Source of the DNA: Tipula vernalis
Taxonomy: Eukaryota; Arthropoda; Insecta; Diptera; Tipulidae
DNA length: 64,000 bases
Assembly: GCA_958295665.1 (NCBI GenBank)
Contig: OY282558.1
Coordinates: forward strand, 338,183,106 to 338,247,105
Reading direction: 5' to 3'
Every line of letters begins with the position of its first letter. The first letter of the stretch is position 1. The position numbers and the translations under genes are program-made. The notes beneath the pieces were generated by a model. That model was not told the DNA's origin, did no database searches, and saw only the letters and a program-made list of their open reading frames with translations. Shown here piece after piece: positions 21,809 to 32,395 of the stretch.

Positions 21809-22579
21809 TTATTATTATTATTATTAATTGGGGGGGCCATGCGGGCGATCAGCCACTTCGCACTGCGACCTAAAAGATCTATTGTGCTGGCCCCTGCTTA
21901 ATTATCCGTCCAGTCAATATTCAGGTTCTTAATGAACCTGACAATATTGCCTCCCGGTACGTGATACATACTATCTGGGCTTATTGCTCTCCCTCCTAGA
22001 TGTTTACTACAGCATGTAGTTCCGCTAGAAAGACGGTAGCATTGGAGCTCAAGGACCTCGAGAGGGTTGTCCCACTCCCGTATATTCCTACTCCTGCCCC
22101 GTATTCCGTTTGATTTTACTCTTACGAGTTGCTGGGAATTGCAAATCACCTGTAGGTCACCCAGCTATACTACAGGAAGGCTAAATAAAACTGGAGGGTG
22201 CCTGGTATCCAGAGTCCGCATATTTTGGGCTGATTAACCTATCAGCCATTCATCTTTCGGCATATGCTGTTCCACCTTAGATTAGGGTTTTTTGTCAAGG
22301 TTTTCTCCTTTAGCGCCGTACTTTAGCCTGTGCCAAATGGCCTAAAATGTGCCAAGTGGCCTTAGTTACCAGTGGTTGCCACGAGGAGGCAGTACGTACA
22401 CTTGCGAATTGTGAACAGGTTACCCCTTACACAATTGTACCCATCACGTAGCTGCCTAATGACAAGACCAGAACAGCCCACGTGATGCGCACCCTACTGG
22501 AAGGTTACGGAGCTGGTAGATTAATCTACTCAACTTTGATCCCCCCCTCCAATAGACGCCAAACCACCCCCCCCCCACC
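21809..22579 (-). mobile_element. Miniature, internally deleted LINE with both ends
   Basis: 771 bp flanked by a perfect 12-bp duplication. On the minus strand it has about 470 bp of 5' UTR matching 13280-13764, a roughly 80-bp piece matching 10610-10700 (RNase H region), and the last roughly 120 bp of the C-terminus plus 3' end matching 9899-10090 (ending FIKNLNIDWTDN, stop), then an (AAT)n tail. ORF1, endonuclease and RT are absent. The structure is that of a non-autonomous, LINE-derived element or a recombined full-length copy. Confidence 0.9.
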
Positions 22580-24006
22580 AAATGTGTCTTACGAACGTCC
22601 ATTTATTTTGTTAAATTTGTGATGAATAAGAACATTTTCTTCAAATTAATAAAATAAATTTTAATGAAATAATAAATTTTTGTGTGTTAAAATTATATTA
22701 GTGTTGTACGCAAAAGTGTTTTCGTTTTGTCCGTGACTTTGTCGGAATTCTCATTCCGTTAAATCAAAACGAGAACATTTTTGTGCGGAAAACACTATTT
22801 CATAATATAAATAATGTATAAATTTATAAGTCATGTGATATACGGGACTAGAAATTTATTGTGTTAATAATATTTTTATTTTTTTATTGTTGCTTGCAAA
22901 ATAATGTCAAATATCTAACATGAACAAGGAGGACTTCACGAGCCACCATCCACCTTATAAATGTTCCTCAGTCTGTAAGTTCAGCACAAGGAAAAGGCTA
23001 GGCATTAAAACCGCATTTGGGGTATTGCGAACAGATCAGGTAACAAAAATAAAAAGTAAATGTGAGTGTAATTTACAGAACAGAACATCACTATCATAGT
23101 TTTAAAAATATTGAAAGTTTATACACGAAAAGGACGTTCTCAAGAATACCAAAATGGGAGAAACTTTGGAATTCGAATATCAACACGGCGCTTACTGCTC
23201 ATATTATATTTTTTTTCTGATTATAGTTATATTATTTTTAAGTTCTAGTTTATTAAAAGCAAATGTGATAATATGCTTATAATTTAATACAAAATATTAG
23301 AATTGAAAGCCTAACATTTTATCAAATTCTATTTAAATTAAATCAATTAAGTAATATTATAAGGAAATTTTATGTTTTTTATTTTTTTATACTCCGCTGT
23401 ATAAATTTTACGAATTTATTTATCAAACGACCCAGAAATACGTTCCTATTATGAACTCTATATAAATATTATGTAATTTTGTTTATCAATTATGAACCCG
23501 TTACCACATATAAAATATTCAATATACTTTGGAAAATAATCATCATATTTGTGTATTATTCTTAACCACTGAGTATGCCGTTCTTCCTATATACGAATAA
23601 TTTCGTATGCACAAATAATGAATTTTAATAGTTATATGTATGAATTTATTCGTTAATATGATGTAGCATTTCATTATAGTTACGAATCATTTCATATTAT
23701 CTTTACTTTCTTACGTTAACAATAAGAATTTGTTCATCCACAAATGCTTTTAACTACATTAAAATTATAACATTTTTCGTATCTTATATGAATCAATTCA
23801 TAAATATTACAACGTAAGTAGTCAAACATAAAATACATTTTTTTATGTGTTTCACCATATTAACGTATGATTTTCGTACTATTAAAGAAGGGTCGTTCCG
23901 GCTCAGTTTTAACGATTTTTTCTAAATATTAATGCATTTTTTGTTTGCATTAATGTAGGATTTTTTTCAGTGTACGAACCTTGATTGACAAGGCAAACAC
24001 GTAACA

Positions 24007-24881
24007 ATATCTTTAACAACAACATAAATAAAGGCTAAATTGGTATTAAATAAATATTAATTGCAGAAATATTAAAAATAAATAATGTCTAAAATATTTT
24101 TATCGAACTTCCATTTTGAAAAATACATGAAAGGTGGCTCTGACCTTGTGAAATACTAGCTGAATTTATTTTACTAGTGTACCTACCTTGAAATTTTCCC
24201 AGGTGGTAATTTTTGGTACGATTTTACCAAATTTGTGCTGCCATCTATGTAAATTGTATTACCTTAGTGACCACATGATTTGCAGTAAGCTTTAATTTCA
24301 GTTTGACCAGTAGGCTGTTGTTACAAAAAATTTTAAAATTTTAATCTATTATTACAAGAAAATGAAAACGATTTTCTTGACCGATGTTCATATACTCGTA
24401 TGTTGAAATTTAAACATTTATGAAAATACCTCAGAATACCTTAGAAAAAAAGTAATTTCCCATATGTTTTATATGAAAAGTTTGGGGTTTTCCTCGTTTC
24501 TAATTCCTTTAGAAAAACTTTCGTTTTTTAGATGGCTTTGCATAATCCAACTGTATAAATAAGAGCCTCCAGTTTCGACTGTATTTTTTACTAAGCTTGA
24601 AATAAGGTACATAAAACTGTTCGTTTATTAGAATTATGAGCATTTGTTTCGTGTTTATTCGAAAATGTTCATAAATTGAAAAATCGAGTCATGAAAATGT
24701 TTATTTCTGAAAATTGTCTTGAAACATAAAGTATTTTTAAACTTTAAAATGTTGTTGTTTTTGTAATATATGTCATAAAACCATAACTCGAAATTTATAA
24801 ACAATACATAGTCCAGTCATTAAATACATTTGGAAATGCAAATGAATCGAACTGGCTGATTTTTATGTATTGTGTAGAGAG
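24007..24881. other. Non-coding, AT-rich stretch
   Basis: No supported gene or element between the composite LTR structure and the TIR element at 24882. Confidence 0.5.
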
Positions 24882-26646
24882 GGCTTAGAAAACCCATAAC
24901 TTGAAATTGTCCACCAAGATTTCCATAGTTTTGCCGTTGGATCGTTTCCAAGATGGCGGAGAATGCTACCATCTCCGTTATCATGAAAACGGTCCAGTGG
25001 CGAAACAATGGGCACAATACCATTGAATGGTTTCTCTGGAAAAGAACTTCATAGAGGCAGAAAGGTCAGTTAATTGGGAGTTTCACCTTAATACCATCCA
25101 AATAATGCTTCCCTTTTTTCATGCCAGCGGAAATTTCCTATATACGAAGTCTACTCATTTACGCCTGCGGAACATGCGAACTCTTGATATTGATCTGGAA
25201 ATATTATATCAGACATGACGACAGAGCAGACTCTTAAGCTATCCATAAAGAGAACAGGACTGACACAAGGATATGGAATTGCTGACAGCAAGATAGCCTC
25301 GTGGACTTTGGGCATGGTTCAGCTTCAAAACATTTACGAACAATTTGAAAATTTCTCCGGAGTACCTTGTTTAACCATCGAACAGCACATCGACATGGGA
25401 CCCTCGCGGATTTCTCGAGACAATTTCGACATTGAGAAACTAGACATGTGGCTCGCTATGCATTATCCTTTCCCTGAAAATAATGAATTAATTTCTATTG
25501 GCACAGGAGTTGTCGCAAACCAGAAAATTAATTGTCATCGTGCATATGAAGTTTGTTGCGACATGATTACTAAAATCATAGGACCAAATTTCGAGTCCTT
25601 GTCGTTCATAGCCTCCAGTTCCGATCAACCCACTCTTACTTTTCCAAAGGATATGGATTGCGAATAACTCCGAGACTGATATGAAACAATTTCTAACATA
25701 CGAGCTCGCTCCGTTTCCATTGCTTTTATTCACCGAAAAATGAATGCGTAAATGAAACAATTCATTGTTATGTAATGCTTTCAAACCTTTGGTGGAAAAT
25801 TTACAACTTAGTAACGGACATCTGGGTAACGGACTAACGCAACTTAGTAATGGACAGGATCTCTGCAACAATACTTTAGAGAGAACGTCACAGTTATATT
25901 AGAGAAAACCACCAATCGCCAGAATTTACATTCGATGAAACTACAGTTCTATAAGTTATCCAAAATAACTTTCTTCCAAGGGACAGAAACAAAGATAACT
26001 TTCGACTCGCACAGGGCAAGACAAACATATATTTCCGATAACCAGGAAAAGGAAGTATTTACACCCGCAAAACTCTATTCTCCGGCTAGTATGAGGCATG
26101 ATAAGTCCGTTCTCGACAACATACTTTTCCTTCATGCTTTTAGCGGTGGCGATACCTCATCGCCTTTAATATTGCCAAATGAAAATTTATCAACAATCTC
26201 GAAAAGCATACGGGCTACAGTCATCATTGGAATTATTCGAACAAGAAAAAATCGATTCGCAGGTTCTGACTTCCCTAGGAGAATAATTCCTCATCGCTCT
26301 ATATGGTGGTAAGGCGGTAACAACCAGGAAATTTCTATAAATGTTTTTACGATTCCTCCGCTTTGCTAAATCAGTGACTAAAAATAATATGAACCACTTC
26401 TCCCTACCCCCTCCCCCCCCCTTACCAAAAGCGCAGCACGCAACCATATATTCCGTACATATCACCAAGTGTAAACGTGGCTCGAGTTTTACAAGGATCC
26501 TTAAAAATTTTCGTACTATGATGGAGAACCACATGATGGAGAGCCGAGTTATGGCAAAAAAACAAAATTTTCCCCTTTTTCAAGATGGCGGAGAATGCTA
26601 CCAGGAAATCTTGGTCGAAAATTTCAAGTTAAGCTTTTCTAAACTC
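24882..26646. mobile_element. TIR-bounded element carrying a GCDTTS-type gene relic
   Basis: The left end 24882-24924 (TTAGAAAA, ATAACTTGAAATT, CACCAAGATTTCC) is an imperfect inverted copy of the right end 26603-26646 (GGAAATCTTGGTCGAAAATT, CAAGTTAAGCTTTTCTAAA). A 22-bp word starting CAAGATGGCGGAGAATGCTA occurs next to both ends (24949-24970 and 26581-26602) but in the same orientation, so it is not part of a simple TIR. The interior (25027-26500) holds the gene relic. No target duplication was read with certainty. Confidence 0.6.
25027..26500 (+). pseudogene. Relic of an uncharacterised repeat-encoded protein family (HAFSGCDTTS motif)
   Basis: The conserved blocks follow the order known for a protein family repeated in cnidarian and arthropod genomes: AERSVNWEFHLNTIQIMLPF (25050), TEQTLKLSIKRTGLTQGYGI, ASWTLGMVQLQNIYEQFENF, IEQHIDMGPSRISRDNFDIE and INCHRAYEVCCDMITKIIG (25215-25667), TYELAPFPLLLF (about 25700), FLHAFSGGDTSSP (the usual GCDTTS changed to GGDTSS, about 26130), then, after a frame break, an ALYGGKAVTT-like block and LPPPPPLPKAQHATIYSVHI (26400-26470). 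The middle of the family, a putative PIN/FEN-like nuclease segment, is deleted between about 25760 and 25930. Several frameshifts. The biochemical function of the family is not known to me. Confidence 0.7.
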
Positions 26647-26679
26647 GCAAAATTGATGATGAGTAGAGCTTAGACAAAC

Positions 26680-29600
26680 GTATGCTAGATGAACATTTAG
26701 TTGATTAGGAAGCGGGGGTGGACATAAGCAAATATTAACAATTTTGCTTTAGGTGTGGTCTGCATTGAATGTAGTAGGAACAAGAACATAGCTTTGACTT
26801 ACTCCAGAACCAATATTTTGTATGTATAGCTGACTTTTGTGTGGTACTTTGTTACTAATATAAAATTTGACATTTCTAGAAGGAATAATTAATTAATTTA
26901 TCGTTGCAGAAACCTTACGATTTTATATTTAGTCCTCCATTTTAACTGTTTCAATGGCAGTTTCAAAACGAATAACGAGCATATGATACTTCTATTTGAT
27001 AGCTAATTTATTACCCAAATTGAACAGAAGGAGTGACTTTCCAGAAAAAAGGAGAATTTTGAAGGAGCCTGTCGAGATGTCTTTGTGACACATGAGTGTG
27101 TTTTAGGTAGTTTATTTTATTTAGGAGCAAAGGCAATTCATGCAGGCCTGTCTTACCGATTAGACTGTTACAATTAAGTGTAAGAACGCTTATTTGAGAA
27201 ATTGGTATTTAAAGTGCCCGTATCGTAGGTACATTTGTTTCTGCAACCTTGTGCCTCGTGCTGTACGTAATCTAAGCTAAGTTTTTGGTCAAGGACCAAA
27301 GTACGTGTCAAAAGGTAGACTTGAAACCCTCCTACATTTGTGTTTTATTTATGTTTATTGTTATGTGGATTTATCGATAATTAACAAATCAAACCACAAA
27401 TATGGTTTCGCCTAATTGATACCTACGAATTGGCAAGATCACTTGAAATTTACCAAAAATTGGATCTTATAATTATTTTTTTTATCAGACTTTTTTTTAT
27501 TCACAAATTTCATGAAGGATATAAATTAGATAACAAGAATCAACAAATGTATTTTTTTGAGAAAAACAAAATCAAATTTATTATTAAATGGGATGAAAAT
27601 GAGATTGACGTATCATAGGACACAATCAGAAAAACATTTTCCTGTAATATTCCGCTAGACAGAAAAAATATTTATCAAAATAAATTAGATTTATGAATAT
27701 AAATTTGTTATATACTTTGCACCATAAGCTAGACACCTTAAATAAATTTGGCAAATTTCTTAAGTTATTTATGATTGCTTTTAGCTGCTAAATAAAATAT
27801 TTATGTGTAATATTTTATATAAATTGCTGCTGTTTATGTAATAAAACCATCGTTATGCTGCTACTTTATTACTATAAAATTAATAGACTTTGCGATAATA
27901 ATTGTCTGAAGATTTGTTATTTTATTGCAACTGTTGCCATTTAGAATATTTGTTATGGTGTTTTGCTTTTCAAACAAGGCGTAGACATGTATGGTTGTCC
28001 GCAAGGAATGTACACCCACCCTATTATAGTAACAAGTAAAAAGGTTAAGAAAGCATTTTTGGTAAAGCAAAAAATTGACAACTCAGCATTAACCGTATAA
28101 TTTATTAGAATCGCTTTATTTGTTGGCTAGTGCAGTCCAAACTGTCGATTCTAATTTTTTATCTCTTCTCCAGGAAAAATTCTAAAGCAAAATAAATCTT
28201 GCAAACCGATTTTATTTTTTTAACAACCTAACCAACTAGATAAATGATATGCGTCACCATGAGAAAAAATAAAATAAATAAATAACAATACGCACAGACA
28301 TTCAACAGTTTGTTCCCCCCCATCAACAAAAAGGAGGAAATAATCAAATTTTTCGTTCAGTGACGAGAAAGAAATAATGGAGGCAAGAAATAGAGACATC
28401 AATACAATCCATATCGACATATAAAGCACAAAAAAAGTATATCAAGTGACTGTGATAAATGTACTATAATATCAGAACAAAATAATGATTTATTATAAGC
28501 CCTTAATCTTTTGATAAAAACTTCAATTTTTTGCACTGCAAACAGAGATATTAGGTTTTGTAGATATATGCAATATATAAAAGGTCAGGGTTGCAAATGT
28601 TAAATAAAATCAAATCTGGAGGAAAGAGAAATCTGAAGACAAGGCCTTTTACATAACGTAAATCCTAATAGATAATTTAAATAAAATTTCAAAATCATTA
28701 TTAAATGAAAACTTGAGAAAATATTAAAAATTAAATTACTTAAAAGTAGACTTGGTCGGGATTGGTTTTATCTAGGTTTATCTAAGGTGCTGGAAAAAAT
28801 TATACATAAATTCTTGAGTATTATAAATCTAGCTGTAGTACTCCGACCGCGGTTATATCTGCTTTCATAAGCATAGGTAATTGATTTGCTATTATTAGAC
28901 TTTTCTAAAGATACCCAGTTGGCACGGGACATTTGATCTATAAATGTTCTTAATGGTGTCATTTAAAATTACAACAATTTTAGAAAAAAAAAATCGCACT
29001 TCTATATAGAAGTCGGCAGATTTTTATAAATTTGTTGAACAAATTAGTTTTTATTTATATTAAAGGTACTAATATTAGTAAAATTAAATGGTTTAACACT
29101 ACAGTTTAAAGAACGGAATTAAAATGTAAATTAAAAATTTCAAAATTTAGTTTTAAGTGTTCTGACCCTGTTTAGGAATACTAAACAATGTCATCTCTCT
29201 TGAACGTACCTGGAATTATGATTTCTGTTCGGGCATTTAGTTTTACGTATTTAGCTTCCTATCCAGAATATTTGATTCCTTTAAATGATTTTTACATTTT
29301 TAAATATCAAATATCCAGGATGAAAGCTGAAATTGGGCCTGAATACGCGAATGCTAGAAAAACATCAAAACTTCCAATTTCATATTCCCAAGGAAAAAAA
29401 GAATAGGGTAGCCGTCATAAAAAAAACTGGAGACCGTAGAAGGACTATCTTCGGTACGTTAAATATATACTGTTAACCATAAAAGTATTCATACATCTAG
29501 AATTGTCAAGAATTTTTGTTCATAACATAAATTTTTTCAAGGTTAGCTTATTGAACTAATTATACTTTATTTGTTCCACTATTAAACACATATTAAACAC

Positions 29601-29949
29601 ATCATTCTCGTTTCAATCGTTGTAGAGTAAACAACAAAAATTATAATAAAATATTAAAAACAAGTTTTAAAATAAAAAGAAAAAAAAAAAAAGAAAAGCA
29701 AAGAATAATTAAGTTTTATATTGAATATTCTTGGATAAGTGGAAAGTCGCATCCTTAAGATTGTGCTAGTTTAATTATCGATCGAGATTATAATACTAAT
29801 TGTGATTAAATAGTGATTATTGATATTAATTTAATATACATATTATGCCGTTTTCATTTCTTTTGAAACAAAACTGATTTAAAACCTTTATAATATCTAC
29901 ATACGGCTACCTCAGTGACGTCATATTGTACGGAATATTGCAGTTATTC
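26680..29949. other. Non-coding, AT-rich stretch
   Basis: No supported gene. ORFs of 60-72 codons (for example 27430, 29188) lack recognisable motifs, and homopolymer A/T tracts are frequent. The stretch could be intron or intergenic DNA upstream of the first Dop1R1 exon in the window. Confidence 0.5.
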
Positions 29950-29997
29950 AAACCGCTAATAATTGACAATAGTATTGTGTTTTAACGCATTATTAAT

Positions 29998-30860
29998 ATG
30001 AATAAGTGTACAAGTTGTAATAACAAATTTATTAAAACCAAAAACGGTGTTAAATGTGTTACGTGCAAAAATAGTTTTCATCTTGAGTGCACCAACCTGA
30101 TTGTAAGAATGCCATTTTTAGTCAAATTGATGGTGGAACAATTAATTGGAATTGCAGTGAATACAAAGCTGAAAATGTGTCAAATTCTGTAATTGTATAT
30201 GATGAAAGTGAATTTTAAACGCACATTATCTAGGGTTTCGTCTGATTTGGCTAATCTGAAAACTCAGCAAGACAGTTTCACCGCATCACTAAATTCTTTG
30301 AATTCAAACTTTGACGAACTGTTAAGGTCGTCTGCAATTCTGTCTGATCATGAAAGTCGTATCAACATTTTAGAAAGTTTTAATGCAAAACTAAATAGTG
30401 AATTGAAGTTAATACGTGATCAACTTGGTTTTGCTGACGATGTAAACCGCTTGAGGAATTTTCTGCTTCATGGAATACCAGTCGGTAAAGATGAAAATCG
30501 ACCAATTATATTGAAACAATTTTTGACATTTTTAGAAGTGCCATCATGTGAAAAGCAAATTATACGAATTTCGAGAATGCGAATAAAAAATTCTGAATCC
30601 AATATACCACCTTTAATCATTGAATGTGATGCAGTTTCGACAAAATTAAAAAACTTCAACTAAATCGAAGCATAACACCATCTGACATAGGTTTGAGCAA
30701 CGGTAATGGTAGTATCGCGATTTTTTCAACAAATCATCTTTCTGCTGCTAATCAACTAATCATGAAGAAAGCCTGAGAATTGAAAACAACCCGGAACTAT
30801 AAGTTTGTATGGTCACAACGTGGCAACATATTATGCAGGAAAGTGATAAAGAAAAATAAT
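29998..30860 (+). pseudogene. LINE ORF1: PHD-like finger plus coiled coil
   Basis: 29998-30192 encodes MNKCTSCNNKFIKTKNGVKC, then VTCKNSFHLECTNL, a CxxC...CxxC...HxxC zinc-binding pattern like the PHD finger of CR1-type ORF1 proteins. A stop at 30192 is followed in another frame by a leucine/serine-rich coiled coil (30193-30420: LANLKTQQDSFTASLNSLNS, LESFNAKLNSELKLI) and an RNA-binding-like domain (NFLLHGIPVGKDENRP, IIRISRMRIKNSE). After 30663 the frame shifts again, with a GNILCRKVIKKN-like end near 30860. ORF1 proteins bind LINE RNA. This one has at least two frameshifts. Confidence 0.75.
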
Positions 30861-30988
30861 TAAATTGAACTCAATTGAAATCATTGAGGGGCTGTTGAAC
30901 CACAATCAGTAGGATCCTAATTTCTAGTTTTTTTTTTATAATTTTTATTTTTCAAATCTTAGATTGTAATCATAACAATGAAAGTAAG

Positions 30989-30992
30989 AGGT
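30989..30992. repeat. 4-bp target duplication of the solo LTR, left copy
   Basis: AGGT at 30989-30992 recurs at 32396-32399. Taking one copy and closing the gap keeps the LINE endonuclease in frame. Confidence 0.85.
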
Positions 30993-32395
30993 TGTTACGA
31001 TACATCGTAACCATTTTTTTTGTTGTCCGGTTGTATCGGTTTTGGTTGTTCCCGCGTGCGGTGTGCAGTTCCTTGTGAGTCACCCGTTTTTATTTAAGTT
31101 GTTTTAATGTGGCCTGAATGCCGATTATGTATTTGCATGTTGGTGTTGTATTTGGCATGTTGTGTGTGGTGGCCGTTTCGGTTGATGGCGATGAGGCGTT
31201 TTTTTTTTTGTGGTGAATGTGGAGATTGTTTTTTTTGGTGTAATGGCGAACGATTTTTGTTTTGGATGGTTTTTTTTTTTGTTTTTGTGAGAGGAGAAAA
31301 AAAAGAAATTTTGGTTTGGTTTTTTCATGAGTCGGTGGATAATTGTTGAAAGTAAAACTTGTAAGACAACAAAAAAAAAAAGTAACAAAACTCAAACACC
31401 AAAAACGAGCCATATTTGTTGTTTTAATTGACCGATTGAAAAATAAGTCGAGTAAAGAGTTTACGTCGCTGACAATTGACACAAGATTCCTATTGATTAC
31501 TTGTGTGGTTAGAAAGGATACTAAGTGAGTTGGTATAAAGTGATTTGTGGAACACTAGCACCAAACGAAAAAAACAATTTTTTTTCTTGTTGTGAAATGG
31601 TTTATTCCACATTGTGAAAAAGCAAATGAACTAGTATAAATTGGATACAATCTCTAAAAACAAAAGAAAAAAAAAACCAATTGTGATTTTTTTTTGTGCG
31701 ATAAATATTAACGAGGTGGTAGCATACAAAAACACAAACACTAAAGTTACGCTGCGGCAAGCTGGGGATTTCGTTGGCGGTTTGGAGTTCCGGTTGACGG
31801 TAACGAGTCGAGGTGTGGCGTCTTTTTGAATAACGGGAACGCATGGTCAACCGTTGGCTCATCTTCGTGTAATCGTTTTTTTTTTCGTTCGTTTTTTTTT
31901 TCGTTCGTTTTTTTTTTATTTCTAGGAAATACCCGAGCTCGTGTATTGACCAGATATTCCAGCAGCACCCCCAGTATCGTCTTCTTGGCGAGGATTACAA
32001 TTTGTTTTTTTTTTGTTTTGAGTTAACTATCGGAAATAATATTCAACCATTATTGTTTGTATTAAAGTAGTTTACCATTGGGTTATATTAATGTACCTTT
32101 TACATTTTTCCTCATATATGTATACCACTAATAAAACAAATGCATACCAACGTACTTTGTTAAGATGCTAAATGTAAAAAAAATAATGATGGTTTAAAGT
32201 TTTTGATGATCAGGGAGTCGAGTATGTGAGGTGCGTGATCGGTTCGTGATTTTCTTTTTGTAGCAGCAACTTAAGTCCCTGCAAGGCTCCATCTTACCGA
32301 CCCCCCAGACTGCGCATTAGCCGGCATATGCTGCGGATGGAGATTGCGGGATAATCTGTTTACGATATGTGATCGTTCGGTCGCATAACGTAACA
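30993..32395. mobile_element. Solo LTR, gypsy-like, 1.4 kb
   Basis: It starts TGTTACGATACATCGTAACC and ends TCGCATAACGTAACA, flanked by AGGT on both sides. It has no internal gag/pol; its small ORFs (31090-32026) are low-complexity (Lys/Asn/Phe from T- and A-rich tracts). A potential poly(A) signal AATAAA lies near 32131. The terminal TGTTACG/CGTAACA pair is the same as in the LTR at 21084-24006, but the rest is different. Orientation cannot be fixed with certainty because a solo LTR lacks coding sequence. Confidence 0.85.

Larger units (their letters stand above)
21478..23972. mobile_element. TA-flanked foldback-type element nested in the LTR
   Basis: The ends CACTGAAAAAAAT (21478) and ATTTTTTTCAGTG (23972) are exact inverse complements flanked by TA (21476-21477 and 23973-23974). 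The uninterrupted LTR sequence (GATACGAACC, seen in the other LTR) confirms that only TA was duplicated. Without the nested LINE derivative the element is about 1.7 kb. No transposase ORF. Both subterminal regions are rich in repeated TTCGTAA / TTATGAAT-like words in opposite orientations (21500-21660 and 23400-23880). Confidence 0.85.
21084..24006 (+). mobile_element. Solo LTR, + orientation, with nested insertion
   Basis: It begins TGTTACGATGACATC at 21084 and ends GACAAGGCAAACACGTAACA at 24006, a gypsy-style TGTTACG/CGTAACA pair. It is interrupted at 21478-23972 by a TA-flanked element; removing that leaves about 425 bp. TATATAAGG is at 21241, a TCAGT initiator-like word at 21281, and AATAAATAAATT near 21418. 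It matches the inverted LTR at 20348-21038. Confidence 0.75.

Noticed and set aside
31090..32026. Several 60-130 codon ORFs between the LINE ORFs
   Set aside because: They are low-complexity products of poly-T/poly-A tracts inside the solo LTR.
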